A stretch of DNA of 64,000 nt, from positions 3,844,001 to 3,908,000 of the forward strand of contig CBDBBY010000001.1 in assembly GCA_965203215.1 (NCBI GenBank), in the 5' to 3' direction. The notes under the pieces were generated by a model. It saw only the letters and a list, made by a program, of their open reading frames with translations. It had not been told where the DNA came from and made no database searches. Of the stretch, positions 1 through 9,712 are shown piece after piece (within the stretch, counting starts at the first letter, position 1; each line of letters starts with the position of its first letter). The position numbers and the translations under genes are program-made. The stretch comes from CBDBBY01 sp965203215 (GTDB lineage Bacteria > Pseudomonadota > Alphaproteobacteria > Rhodobacterales > Rhodobacteraceae).

Positions 1-136
1 TTTGAATTCATTGAACAGTGCAAGGGAAAAGAAACGAAGATCTGCAGCCGGTCGGCAAGTTGTGAACGCCTCTTCTCCGCCCGCAAATAGGGAACTATCT
101 GATTGAAATATGCCAATAGGATTTGGCCGGGCTGGT

Positions 137-182
137 TTCCAGCGTCCGGTTTTTTGGTCATTCGGGGCGTTCGGCTGTTTGG
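137..182 (+). repeat. 46-bp dispersed repeat, copy A
   Basis: This 46-base stretch matches the reverse complement of 13935-13980 at 39 of 46 positions without gaps, counted by eye. The longest identical block is the 16 bases ending in the GTTTGG end. It lies in non-coding DNA upstream of hyuA. The small open frames crossing it look spurious. Together with copy B it brackets the hyu/amino-acid island in inverted orientation. Confidence 0.7.
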
Positions 183-280
183 CGTTCGCGGCGGCGCGGA
201 GAGCAGGGAAAGCGGTGGACAATCCTTTTTTGCGTTGCATTCGGGTTTCGGTTTCGGGGCTTGGATTGACCACATCCAGT

Positions 281-380
281 ACACCTTCTGTATCTCAACT
301 ATGATATTGCGTCCCCGTCGCCGGCCCTCGCGAAGGCCGGCGGCGGGAGCAGAATAGCACAGCCGAGATACAGAAGGTGT
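281..380. mobile_element. MITE-like element, 100 bp, perfect 16-bp terminal inverted repeats
   Basis: The outer 16 bases at 281-296 (ACACCTTCTGTATCTC) are the exact reverse complement of 365-380. The inside is also an imperfect palindrome centred on a GC-rich hairpin near 320-341, so the whole unit could fold into one long stem. Bases 320-378 recur at 20173-20231 with one mismatch in 59. It has no coding capacity. A non-autonomous element is the simplest reading, but no target-site duplication was identified. Confidence 0.7.
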
Positions 381-570
381 CCAATTCCGCTCATCGGATT
401 TGTCTTCATGCACCGTCAGGTTCACTGCATCACCCGGTTTCTGAACAAATCGGCACAGTGAACGCAGGGAGCAACTTCCTCCCGCATGAAGCTGGAAACC
501 TTCGTGAATGATCAGGTTGCCGAGCAGTAGGCTTGGACAAATTTTGCACAGGTGGGCAGGTCATGAAACC

Positions 571-628
571 AAAAAATTTTAGTATTTGTAAAAAAAATCT
601 TGACAGGTGCGTTCGGCAGCGCAATCGT
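571..628 (+). promoter_or_regulatory. Putative promoter of the hyuA operon
   Basis: A very AT-rich tract at about 571-599 resembles an UP element. It runs directly into TTGACA at 600-605, a perfect -35 box. Seventeen bases further, at 623-628, is AATCGT, a poor -10 box. The hyuA start follows about 90 bases downstream. The -35 and the AT tract are visible; the -10 assignment is weak. Confidence 0.4.
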
Positions 629-719
629 TGAGCGGACGAAACGAAGGCCGTCGGTCTGCAGGCGCGCGCAGCGGACCGGGCTAGGCTCATCGCATTGCAT
701 CCGGAATAGGAGGCGAAAC

Positions 720-2804
720 ATGGCAGTCGAGGCCGTTCGGGTGGCGACCGACGTCGGCGGTACCTTCACGGACATGGTTCGATTTACGATCAACCGAGAG
801 ACAGGCGCGCAGGAGGTTGCGACGGCAAAGTCGGACACGACGCCGCCGAACTACGAAGAAGGCGTTCTGAGGGTTCTGGGCAAGGCCGGAGTGAACGCAG
901 ACGAAATCGGATTTTTTGTCCATGGCACGACCGTCGTCATAAATGCGCTGACGGAACGCAACGGCGTGAAGGTCGGATTGATAACGACGGAGGGCTTCCG
1001 CGACATCCTGGAGATTGCCCGCGGAAACCGGCCGGATTTCTTCAATCTCCACTACCGGAAGCCCCCTCCGTTCGTTCCGCGGCACCTGAGGCGGGAACTG
1101 CCCGGCCGAATGAGCTACAGGGGCGAAGAGCTGAACGCGCTCGACCTTGAGCCGCTTCCGGGAATCATCTCGCATTTCAAAGCGGAGGGCGTCGAAGCGG
1201 TCGCGGTCTGCTTCCTTCACTCCTACGCCGACACGTCGCATGAAATGAGGGCCCTTAACGAACTGAAGAGGATTTGGCCCGAGATTCCTGCGGTCGCATC
1301 CTGTCAGGTGACGAGGGAGTGGCGCGAATACGAGCGCACCAATACCGCAGTCCTGTCCGCATACGTCCAGCCGGTCGCGGAAAGATATCTGAACCGGCTC
1401 CGGTCGCGGATGGAGGAAAGCGGGTTCGGCGGCAGCATGTATGTCATGCAATCAAACTGCGGCGTGGATTCTCTGGACTCCGTATCCCGAACGCCGATCA
1501 CCATGGTGGAATCCGGACCTGCTTCCGGCGTTTGGGGGGCGGCGGAACTCGGCAGACTCATAAACGAGCCGAACGTCATCTCGCTCGACGTCGGGGGCAC
1601 GACTGCGAAATGCTCCTTGATAGAAGACGGCCGGGTCAAGATCATGACGGACTACTGGATCGAGCGGACCCGAACGTCTTCTGGCTACCCGATCATGGTA
1701 CCTGTCGTCGACCTCGTTGAAATTGGCAACGGCGGAGGCTCGATAGCGTGGGTGGACAAATTCGGAAAGCTGCACGTGGGGCCGCAATCCGCAGGTGCGA
1801 TTCCAGGGCCTGCCGCTTACGGAAAGGGAGGGACGGAAGCCACGACGACCGACGCGAATCTTTGGCTCGGACGGATCAATCCCGAATATTTCTGCGGAGG
1901 GGAAGTCGAGGCGGATATGGCGGCTGTCGAGAATGCGATCGCCGAGGTCGGAGACAAGCTCGAAATGGGGCCGGACGAGGCGGCGCGCGGAATCATTCGG
2001 ATTGCCAACAACAACATGATGAATGCGCTCAAGCTGGTTTCGCTCAATCGCGGATACGATCCTCGCGAGTTCACTCTCGTGGCCTTCGGAGGGGGTGGAG
2101 GAATGCATGCTGTCGCCCTCGCTCAGGAGCTGGGTGTTCGGAAAGTCGTCATTCCGTCCGGCGCATCGGTATTTTCCGCTTGGGGAATGATGATGTCGGA
2201 ACTGCGGCGCGACTACTTCGTGACCCGATTGCTTGACCTTCAGCCGAGCGAAGCCGAACGAATCGAAGCGACCTTCGCCGAGACGGAAGAGGTTGCCGCG
2301 CGGCAATTCATCGCGGAAGGCGTCCCGAAAACGCAGGTGCGGACCCGGCGATTCGGACGATTCCGTTACCAGAACCAGGAACACACGACCGAGGTTCCGG
2401 TCCAGTCCGGAAGACTTTCGGGCGACGACATCGCGGCGGTTGAGTCGACATTCCACGAAGTCTACGAACGCGAATACACTTACCGTCTGAATGCGCCAGT
2501 GGAGATGGTCGGGATCCATGTCGTAGCGCATGCCGACATCGGCAAGCTCGAACTGGTCAAGCGCGAAAGCTCCGGCGAACCTGCGGCTTCAGCAGTCAAG
2601 GGAAGTCGAGACGTCGATTTCGCGATGGAAGGCGTCTTCCGCTCGGACATCTACGACGGCGCGAAATTGTCGCCGGGCATGCGCTTCACCGGACCGGCGA
2701 TCATCGAGGAGGCGGGAATGACGGCCGTCGTCCATCCCGGAAATGAGGTCGAAATCGATGGTTACGGAAATATCCGCATCGAGGTCGGTCAACAGGAGAT
2801 CTGA
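720..2804 (+). CDS. hyuA: Hydantoinase/oxoprolinase family protein, subunit A
   Basis: Predicted 694-residue HyuA, the ATP-binding subunit of ATP-dependent cyclic-amide hydrolases (N-methylhydantoinase, 5-oxoprolinase and acetone-carboxylase-like enzymes). The N-terminus has the family motif TDVGGTFTDM, and a second phosphate-binding motif, LDVGGTTAKC, lies mid-protein. The length is normal for a stand-alone A subunit. The ATG at 720 follows AGGAGG at a good distance; the frame is open upstream but nothing there looks coding. hyuB starts one base after the stop, so the two are surely co-translated. The sequence does not fix the substrate: hydantoin, N-methylhydantoin, oxoproline or a related amide are all possible. 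Confidence 0.88.
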   Translation: MAVEAVRVATDVGGTFTDMVRFTINRETGAQEVATAKSDTTPPNYEEGVLRVLGKAGVNADEIGFFVHGTTVVINALTERNGVKVGLITTEGFRDILEIARGNRPDFFNLHYRKPPPFVPRHLRRELPGRMSYRGEELNALDLEPLPGIISHFKAEGVEAVAVCFLHSYADTSHEMRALNELKRIWPEIPAVASCQVTREWREYERTNTAVLSAYVQPVAERYLNRLRSRMEESGFGGSMYVMQSNCGVDSLDSVSRTPITMVESGPASGVWGAAELGRLINEPNVISLDVGGTTAKCSLIEDGRVKIMTDYWIERTRTSSGYPIMVPVVDLVEIGNGGGSIAWVDKFGKLHVGPQSAGAIPGPAAYGKGGTEATTTDANLWLGRINPEYFCGGEVEADMAAVENAIAEVGDKLEMGPDEAARGIIRIANNNMMNALKLVSLNRGYDPREFTLVAFGGGGGMHAVALAQELGVRKVVIPSGASVFSAWGMMMSELRRDYFVTRLLDLQPSEAERIEATFAETEEVAARQFIAEGVPKTQVRTRRFGRFRYQNQEHTTEVPVQSGRLSGDDIAAVESTFHEVYEREYTYRLNAPVEMVGIHVVAHADIGKLELVKRESSGEPAASAVKGSRDVDFAMEGVFRSDIYDGAKLSPGMRFTGPAIIEEAGMTAVVHPGNEVEIDGYGNIRIEVGQQEI

Positions 2805-2805
2805 A

Positions 2806-4473
2806 ATGCCCGGTACCGCCGATGATCAATTCACGCTTGAAATAATCCAGAACTCGCTCCAGGCAGCGGCCGACGAAATGTTCGCCGCGATGAAGAAGAC
2901 GGCGATGAGCTCGATAATCTACGAAGTCTTGGACATGGGAACCGGCGTGATGAACGCGAACGGCGAACTGGCGTCGTCCGGAGCCGGCATTCCGGCGTTC
3001 ATCGGGGTTCTCGACAAAGCCGTCAAAGTGCTCATTGCGAAATTCGACAAACCCGGCGACGTGGCACCGGGCGACGTATTCGCTACGAACGATCCGTATT
3101 GCGGCGGCGTGACGCACTTGAACGACATCGTGATCGCAATGCCTGTGTTCGCCGAAGGGCGCATCATAGCGTGGACCGCGAATATCGCGCACAATTCGGA
3201 TGTCGGAGGGATGGCCCCGGGATCGCTCACCGGCGAAGCCACGGAGATTTTCCAGGAAGGACTCAGGCTCCCCGCCATAAAGATCGTGGACGGCGGCAAG
3301 CCCATCAACCCTGTGTTCGAAATCATGAAGGTGAATTCGCGGATGCCGGACACGCTGGAAGGCGATGTGTGGGCCGCGATCGCGTCCGTGCGGGTCGGGG
3401 AGCGTCGGCTCGCGGCGATCGCTGGAAAATACGGGACCGACGTTTTCGAGCGCGCAATGGAAAGTTTCATGGAATACGGCGAGCAGGTATCGCGGGAAGC
3501 GCTCGTGAACTTGCCCAAAGGCACATTCGAGATAAAGGAAACGCAGGACGATGATCGGGTGTTCGGCGTCAAGATCACGATTTCCGACTATGAGTTTGTA
3601 GTGGATCTTCGCGACAACCCGGATCAATCGGCCAATCCCGTCAACACGAGCCGCGACGGCGTCATGGTTGCAGTGCAGATGCTGTTCAAGTCGCTGACCG
3701 ATCCGTACTCGCCCGCCAACGGCGGCTCTTTCCGGCCGATTCGACTTTTGACCAGAGAAGGTTCCGTTTTCCATGCGAAGGAGCCGGCTCCGCTGGGTTT
3801 TTATTACGAGCTTGAACTGCGGGTCTACGACATCATGTGGCGATGCTTGGCGCCGCATATTCCCGACAAGCTTGCCGCCGGACACTTCGCATCGGTCTGC
3901 GGGACCTTCATCGGCGGAACGCACCCCGACACCGGTCGCCAATACACCATAATCGAGCCGCAGCTAGGGGGATGGGGCGCGAGCAGATCCAGCGACGGCA
4001 ATACTGCGATGTTCTGCGGGTTTCACGGAGAGACCTTCAATTGCCCGGCCGAGATAAACGAGGCCCGGAACGGGCTTTACGTCGATCGCATGGAGCTGAA
4101 CCTCGATCCGGGCGGCGAAGGACGGTTTACCGGAGGCAGGGGGATCGTCATGGATTATCGCGTTCGAGCCGAAAGCGGCTTTCTGACCGTCGGGTATACC
4201 CGGTCAAAATTTCCGGCTTGGGGAATCGACGGAGGGCGCGACGGGTCGCCGAACTTTGTGGAATTTCGGCCGAAGAACGGCGAGCGCCAGCGATTCGCTT
4301 TCGTATCGGGGCTGCAGACGTCCGAAGATGACGTGATCCGGGTCGTGACCGGGAACGGCGGCGGCGCAGGAGATCCGTTCGAGCGCGATCGGGGAAAAGT
4401 CGAGACGGATATCAAGAACGGACTGCTGACGGCTGCGCGCGCAAAGGACGTCTACGGTTACGAAACGCAATGA
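2806..4473 (+). CDS. hyuB: Hydantoinase/oxoprolinase family protein, subunit B
   Basis: Predicted 555-residue HyuB, partner of the preceding HyuA. Family hallmarks are the N-terminal helix region with ADEMFAAMKKTAMS, the motif NDPYCGGVTHLND, and the glycine-rich C-terminal end typical of these subunits. A GGAG box lies about 7 bases before the ATG. The stop overlaps the next gene's start as ATGA, implying translational coupling to the racemase. A second, diverged HyuB lies at 7256-8848, so the operon has one A and two B subunits. HyuB is thought to carry the ring-opening hydrolase activity together with HyuA; the substrate is unknown. Confidence 0.87.
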   Translation: MPGTADDQFTLEIIQNSLQAAADEMFAAMKKTAMSSIIYEVLDMGTGVMNANGELASSGAGIPAFIGVLDKAVKVLIAKFDKPGDVAPGDVFATNDPYCGGVTHLNDIVIAMPVFAEGRIIAWTANIAHNSDVGGMAPGSLTGEATEIFQEGLRLPAIKIVDGGKPINPVFEIMKVNSRMPDTLEGDVWAAIASVRVGERRLAAIAGKYGTDVFERAMESFMEYGEQVSREALVNLPKGTFEIKETQDDDRVFGVKITISDYEFVVDLRDNPDQSANPVNTSRDGVMVAVQMLFKSLTDPYSPANGGSFRPIRLLTREGSVFHAKEPAPLGFYYELELRVYDIMWRCLAPHIPDKLAAGHFASVCGTFIGGTHPDTGRQYTIIEPQLGGWGASRSSDGNTAMFCGFHGETFNCPAEINEARNGLYVDRMELNLDPGGEGRFTGGRGIVMDYRVRAESGFLTVGYTRSKFPAWGIDGGRDGSPNFVEFRPKNGERQRFAFVSGLQTSEDDVIRVVTGNGGGAGDPFERDRGKVETDIKNGLLTAARAKDVYGYETQ

Positions 4474-5294
4474 TCACGGGACGATCCATCGCCGACAAGC
4501 CTTTGAAAATCATGTATTTGCGGCCGGTAGGCGTTGTTGCGAACAACGAAGTGTTCGCGGAATTGGCGCGAAGCTGCAAATTGCCCGGAACGGAAGTTCA
4601 CATTGCGAGCCTTTCGGACCGCGACGGAAAGTTTTCGCATATCGAGTTTCGCTCGTATGAAGCCGTCGTTTCCCGGGGGATTGTCAGGGCGACATGGGCG
4701 GCTGCGAAGCTCGGTTTCGACGCGCTGGCCATCGGCTGTTTTTACGACACGGCGCTGCATGCCGCTCGCGAGATATCGGGCGGAATGGCGGTCACCGCCC
4801 CATGCGTCGCGTCTTGCGAGATTGCGGCGGGGTTGTCGAATCGTTTCGGAATCATTGTCGGCCGCCGGAAATGGGTGAACCAGATGTCGGCGGTCGTGAA
4901 CGGGCATGGATTCGGGCCGAAGCTCGCGGCTTTCGAGCCTGTTGAACTCGGAGTGAACGATTTCCTGACCGACCATCAAGAAACGGAGCGAAGGCTGATC
5001 GCAGCGGGACGCAGGCTCGTCGACGCGCATCATGCCGAAGCAGTGATATTGGGATGCACCCGCGAGATCGGATTCTACCGGAAGGTCGAGAAGGAACTTA
5101 AGGTTCCGGTCATCGACGCAGCGGCCGCCGCGATCAAAAGGGCGGAATATTCCGCAATGCTGCGCCGGCAATGCGGATGGCGGCCCGGACGAAAATGGTC
5201 GTGCGAGCCGCCGCGGGACGACGAATCCGAGGCGTTCCGAGCTATCTGCGCCGAAGACGCTTTCAGCGGCAGAATCATCGTCGAAGCCGAATGA
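4470..5294 (+). CDS. Asp/Glu/hydantoin racemase family protein (copy 1)
   Basis: Predicted 274-residue cofactor-independent racemase of the Asp/Glu racemase superfamily. The two catalytic-type cysteines appear in AIGCFYDTALH (near residue 90) and ILGCTREIGF (near residue 194), as expected for the two-base mechanism. The motif VGRRKWVNQM is shared with copy 2. The start overlaps the hyuB stop (ATGA). Next to hyuAB, racemisation of a 5-substituted hydantoin or of a product amino acid is the natural role, but related enzymes act on other substrates such as arylmalonates or maleate. Copy 2 follows 59 bases later. Confidence 0.8.
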   Translation: MITGRSIADKPLKIMYLRPVGVVANNEVFAELARSCKLPGTEVHIASLSDRDGKFSHIEFRSYEAVVSRGIVRATWAAAKLGFDALAIGCFYDTALHAAREISGGMAVTAPCVASCEIAAGLSNRFGIIVGRRKWVNQMSAVVNGHGFGPKLAAFEPVELGVNDFLTDHQETERRLIAAGRRLVDAHHAEAVILGCTREIGFYRKVEKELKVPVIDAAAAAIKRAEYSAMLRRQCGWRPGRKWSCEPPRDDESEAFRAICAEDAFSGRIIVEAE

Positions 5295-5353
5295 CGGGAA
5301 TAGCGGCGCGAAGCCGGAACGGAACTTAAGGACGACAGCGAAGGAGGAAAGCA

Positions 5354-6154
5354 ATGCCGCCACTGAAAATCATGTATCTGAACCCTCTCGGGAGCAGCGA
5401 CTACGACCATGTTTTTGCCGACATGGCTCGCGAGTTCAGATTGCCCGGAACGGAGGTCCACATCACAAGCCTCCTGCCGGAGGATGGAGCGTTTCCGCAC
5501 ATTGAATATCGCGCGTATGAAGCGGTCGTCACGCGAGGGATCATCCGAGCGACAAGAGCGGCGTCGCGAGAGGGTTTCGACGCGCTGGCTATCGGCTGCT
5601 TCTACGATACGGCGCTGCACGACGCGCGGGAAATCTCCGGCGGAATGGCGGTCACCGCGCCTTGCGTGGCCTCGTGCGAGATCGCCGCGAGCTTGGCCAA
5701 CAGGTTCGGCGTCATAGTCGGCCGACGCAAATGGGTGAACCAGATGTCCGGCGTCGTTCACGATCATGGCTACGGAGGGATGCTCGCCGCTTTTCAGCAT
5801 GTCGAACTTGGCGTGACCGAATTCCAGGCCGATCACAAAGAGACCGAACGGCGGCTGATCGAAGCCGGGCGCAAGCTCGTTCGGGAGGATTTTGCGGAAG
5901 CGCTGATACTCGGTTGCACGCTGGAGATCGGATTCTACCGGAAGGTCGAGGCGGAATTGGGCGTTCCCGTCATTGATCCGGCGATCGCCTCCTTGAAGCG
6001 GGCGGAGTACTCGGCGATGCTCCGCCGTCAATGCGGATGGGAGCCGAGTCGCATGTGGTCGTGCGAGGCGCCGCCCGAAAGCGAGATCGCGGAATTCGGC
6101 GGAATTGATGTGGACGAGGCGTTCGGAAACCGCATCGTCGTCGGAGCCGATTGA
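5354..6154 (+). CDS. Asp/Glu/hydantoin racemase family protein (copy 2)
   Basis: Predicted 266-residue tandem paralogue of the preceding gene, roughly two-thirds identical by eye over the whole length. Both catalytic-type cysteines are kept (AIGCFYDTALH and ILGCTLEIGF). Differences concentrate in the N-terminal 30 residues and the last 35. A strong AAGGAGG lies 7 bases before the ATG, so it is translated on its own rather than by coupling. Retention of two intact copies suggests different substrates, or a heteromeric pair. The M24 peptidase start region directly abuts the stop. Confidence 0.8.
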   Translation: MPPLKIMYLNPLGSSDYDHVFADMAREFRLPGTEVHITSLLPEDGAFPHIEYRAYEAVVTRGIIRATRAASREGFDALAIGCFYDTALHDAREISGGMAVTAPCVASCEIAASLANRFGVIVGRRKWVNQMSGVVHDHGYGGMLAAFQHVELGVTEFQADHKETERRLIEAGRKLVREDFAEALILGCTLEIGFYRKVEAELGVPVIDPAIASLKRAEYSAMLRRQCGWEPSRMWSCEAPPESEIAEFGGIDVDEAFGNRIVVGAD

Positions 6155-6171
6155 AGAAAGGACATTCAGCA

Positions 6172-7272
6172 ATGGAAACCATGACGGGCAATCGACTCGC
6201 GGCGCTCAGGGAGCGAATGGAATCGGTCGGCGCAGATCTCGCGGTCCTCGCGCCGGGAGCCAACATGCAGTGGCTGCTGGGTTTCAATCCGCATGCGGAC
6301 GAACGTCTCTGCCTGTTGCTCGTGGGTCGAACGAAAGAAGTGTTCGTCATGCCCGCGCTGAACGCCGAAGACGTGCGAGCGCAGACGGACATCGGTTTCG
6401 AAGTCTGGGCCGACGCGGATGGCCCCCTGCAGGCGCTCGACAAGGCATTGGGGGCGGCGGCGGACGGGGATGCGAATTCGGTCGTGCTGGACGATCCGAT
6501 GCGGGCGGACTTTGCGCTCCCGCTTTTGGACAGGCTTCCGGGAGCGGCCCGGCAGTTTTCGGCGTCGACGTTCGGCGCGCTCAGGCTGTCGAAGGACGCT
6601 GCCGAATGCAGCAGCTTGAAGGAAAACGCGGCGATTGCGGACAAGGCGATGAAAGCGGCTTTCTCCGCGCTCAAGCCGGGAGTGAGGGAATTGGAAGTGG
6701 CGGAGGTCGTCAGCGCCGCATTCCGATCGGAGGGGGCGCGTCCGGAATTCTGCATAGTCGGCTCCGGCCCGAACAGCGCCTACCCCCACCACCATACCGG
6801 CAAGCGCGCGTTGCAGCACGGAGATCCGGTGGTCATCGACCTTGGCGGCACCAAGGACGGCTACTGGAGCGACATTACCCGCATGGCGGTCGTCGGAGAG
6901 CCGCCGGAGGGGTACGACGAGGTGCACGAGATTGTCGAGAAGGCGTCGGAAGCGGGGCGGGCCGCCGTCAGGGACGGGGCAATCGCCGCAGACGTGGACG
7001 CCGCGACCCGGAGCGTTATCGAGGACGCCGGATACGGCGAGTTTTTCGTGCACCGCACGGGGCACGGACTCGGCGTCGAAGTCCATGAGCCGCCTTACTT
7101 GACAGCAGGCTCCGACGAAATCTTGCGCGCGGGAATGGTTTTTTCGGTGGAGCCGGGCATCTACGTGCCCGGAAAATTCGGCGTGAGGCTTGAAGAGATC
7201 GTAATTCTTCGAGAGGACGGCCCGGAAATCCTGTCATCGCTTCCGCGAACCGTGCATGTCGCAGCCGTCTAG
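6172..7272 (+). CDS. M24 family metallopeptidase (Xaa-Pro peptidase/creatinase-like)
   Basis: Predicted 366-residue pita-bread-fold metallohydrolase with a creatinase-type N-terminal domain (about residues 1-125) and a C-terminal catalytic domain. All five metal ligands are visible: Asp in VVIDLGG, Asp in WSDITR, His in RTGHGLG, Glu in FSVEPG and Glu in RLEEIV. I chose the ATG at 6172 because GAAAGGA sits 9 bases upstream; a TTG at 6151 overlapping the racemase stop is the alternative. In a hyu operon it may cleave a dipeptide-like or carbamoyl/guanidino amide formed after ring opening; this is inference. Its 3' end overlaps hyuB2 by 17 bases. Confidence 0.85.
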   Translation: METMTGNRLAALRERMESVGADLAVLAPGANMQWLLGFNPHADERLCLLLVGRTKEVFVMPALNAEDVRAQTDIGFEVWADADGPLQALDKALGAAADGDANSVVLDDPMRADFALPLLDRLPGAARQFSASTFGALRLSKDAAECSSLKENAAIADKAMKAAFSALKPGVRELEVAEVVSAAFRSEGARPEFCIVGSGPNSAYPHHHTGKRALQHGDPVVIDLGGTKDGYWSDITRMAVVGEPPEGYDEVHEIVEKASEAGRAAVRDGAIAADVDAATRSVIEDAGYGEFFVHRTGHGLGVEVHEPPYLTAGSDEILRAGMVFSVEPGIYVPGKFGVRLEEIVILREDGPEILSSLPRTVHVAAV

Positions 7273-8848
7273 CCGCGCGCCCCATGGCGAGGATCGCCTG
7301 TTCACCCTGTCGGTGATTCAGTCCGGGCTGATCGCATCAGCCGATGAAATGTTCGCCGTCCTCAGGCGGACGGCGATGAGTCCCATAATTTACGAAGTGC
7401 TCGACGTCGGGACCGGAATTACCGACAAGAACGGCCGACTGGTGAGCTCGGGCGCGGGCATCCCGACCTTCGTCGGGGTGCTCGACAAAGCGGTCAAGCG
7501 AATTCTTGAACTGCATCCTGAAAGCACGGTGCGGGACGGCGATCTGTTCATTACCAACGATCCGTACTTCGGCGGCGTGACGCATCTCAACGATGTTGTT
7601 GTCGCGATGCCCGTTTTTGCCGCCGGCCGATGCGTGGCTTGGGCGGCGTCCATTGCCCATTGGAACGATGTCGGCGGCAGGACGCCGGGATCGATGGCTT
7701 CGAACGCGACCGAAATCCATCAGGAAGGCTTGAGGCTTCCTGCAGTGCGATTGTTTGACGCCGGGTCGCTGGTATTGCCGGTCTGCCAGATCATCGAGGC
7801 GAATTCCCGGCTGCCGGAGTTTTCGCGCGGCGACCTGTGGGCGCAGGTCGCTGCATCCCGACGCGCCGCCGAACGCATTGGAAGCTTGGTCGAATCCTAC
7901 GGAATCGAAGCTTATGAAGACGCGCTGGATGCTTCGTTCGCGGAAGGCCGAAAGCGGGCGCTCGCCGGCCTGTCCCGACTCGAACGGGGTGAATTCGCGA
8001 TTGAGGAAGAGCAGGACGACGGCGCGGTCTGGCGCGCGCAGATCCGGGTCTCGGATTCGACATTCACCGTCGATCTGAGGGACAATCCGGAGCAGCGGGC
8101 AGCTCCTTACAACACCAGCAGGGATGGCGCCGTGATTTCGGCGCAGATGATTTTCAAGGCTTTGTCGGATCCCTCCCTCTTCGCCAACTCGGGATCGTTC
8201 GAGCCGCTGCGCGTGCTCACTGAGCCGGGCACCGTGTTCCATGCGACAGGCACGGCGCCGCACGGTTTCTATTTTGAAACTCGAATCCGGCTTTACGACA
8301 TGTTGTGGAGGTGCATCGCGAATGCTCATCCGGAGGTTTTGCCGGCAGGGCATTTCGCGTCCATTTGCGGCACGGTGCTTGCGGGTTCGCACCCAGACAC
8401 GGGCCGGCGCTTCACGATGGTCGAGCCTCAAATGGGCGGGTGGGGAGCGTCATCGCGACGCGCCGGACTTGATGCGATGTTCTCCGCGAGTCACGGCGAC
8501 ACATTCAATTGCCCGGTGGAGATCTGCGAAGCCCGTTACGGGCTGGATGTCGAATACAAGCGCATCAGCAAGCGCGCGGGCGGCATCGGCAGGAATTCCG
8601 GCGGGCGAGGGTTGGCCCTCAGCTACCGGGCGAGAGGCGACGCGGTGCTTTCGGCGGGATACAGCCGCGCGCGATTGCCGGTCTGGGGACTCAACGGAGG
8701 CGCGGACGGAGGGACGAACGGATTGAAGGTTGTTCGCCGGGACAGCTCGGAAAAATCTTATTCCTTCGCGAGCGACGTGCATGTCGAAGCCGGCGACCGC
8801 ATTGTCATCGAAACAGCGGGCGGCGGAGGCTGGGGCCGACCGGACTGA
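7256..8848 (+). CDS. Second hydantoinase subunit B, without its own A partner
   Basis: Predicted 530-residue HyuB paralogue. The family motifs are intact (ADEMFAVLRRTAMS, TNDPYFGGVTHLND, and a glycine-rich C-terminus ending in AGGGGWGRPD). It is clearly homologous to the HyuB at 2806-4473 but well diverged. It starts inside the M24 peptidase gene (17-base overlap), so it belongs to the same operon. No second hyuA is present; it must share HyuA, pair with an A subunit elsewhere, or act alone. The gene ends just before a strong hairpin shared with the convergent ABC-transporter operon. Confidence 0.85.
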   Translation: MSQPSSRAPHGEDRLFTLSVIQSGLIASADEMFAVLRRTAMSPIIYEVLDVGTGITDKNGRLVSSGAGIPTFVGVLDKAVKRILELHPESTVRDGDLFITNDPYFGGVTHLNDVVVAMPVFAAGRCVAWAASIAHWNDVGGRTPGSMASNATEIHQEGLRLPAVRLFDAGSLVLPVCQIIEANSRLPEFSRGDLWAQVAASRRAAERIGSLVESYGIEAYEDALDASFAEGRKRALAGLSRLERGEFAIEEEQDDGAVWRAQIRVSDSTFTVDLRDNPEQRAAPYNTSRDGAVISAQMIFKALSDPSLFANSGSFEPLRVLTEPGTVFHATGTAPHGFYFETRIRLYDMLWRCIANAHPEVLPAGHFASICGTVLAGSHPDTGRRFTMVEPQMGGWGASSRRAGLDAMFSASHGDTFNCPVEICEARYGLDVEYKRISKRAGGIGRNSGGRGLALSYRARGDAVLSAGYSRARLPVWGLNGGADGGTNGLKVVRRDSSEKSYSFASDVHVEAGDRIVIETAGGGGWGRPD

Positions 8849-8877
8849 CGCATTCGGACTCGTCTTTGCGAAGTTGG

Positions 8878-8919
8878 CTCGGACCCCATGCTTCGTCGCG
8901 GGCGACGATGGGGTCCGAG
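8878..8919. terminator. Bidirectional hairpin between convergent operons
   Basis: Bases 8878-8889 (CTCGGACCCCAT) pair perfectly with 8908-8919. A second 5-bp stem, CGTCG with CGACG, forms inside the loop. It sits exactly between the stop of hyuB2 and the stop of the convergent ABC ATPase gene, where a two-way terminator is expected. No clear U-run follows on either strand, so termination may be only partly intrinsic. Confidence 0.6.
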
Positions 8920-8926
8920 CATCGGT

Positions 8927-9701
<775 letters not shown>

Positions 9702-9712
<11 letters not shown>

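Noticed and set aside
103..357. 84-codon open frame on the plus strand
   Set aside because: It consists largely of the 46-bp repeat and the MITE-like element, has no ribosome-binding site and matches no family. A similar peptide appears at 13838-14080 only because the DNA repeat is read in frame.
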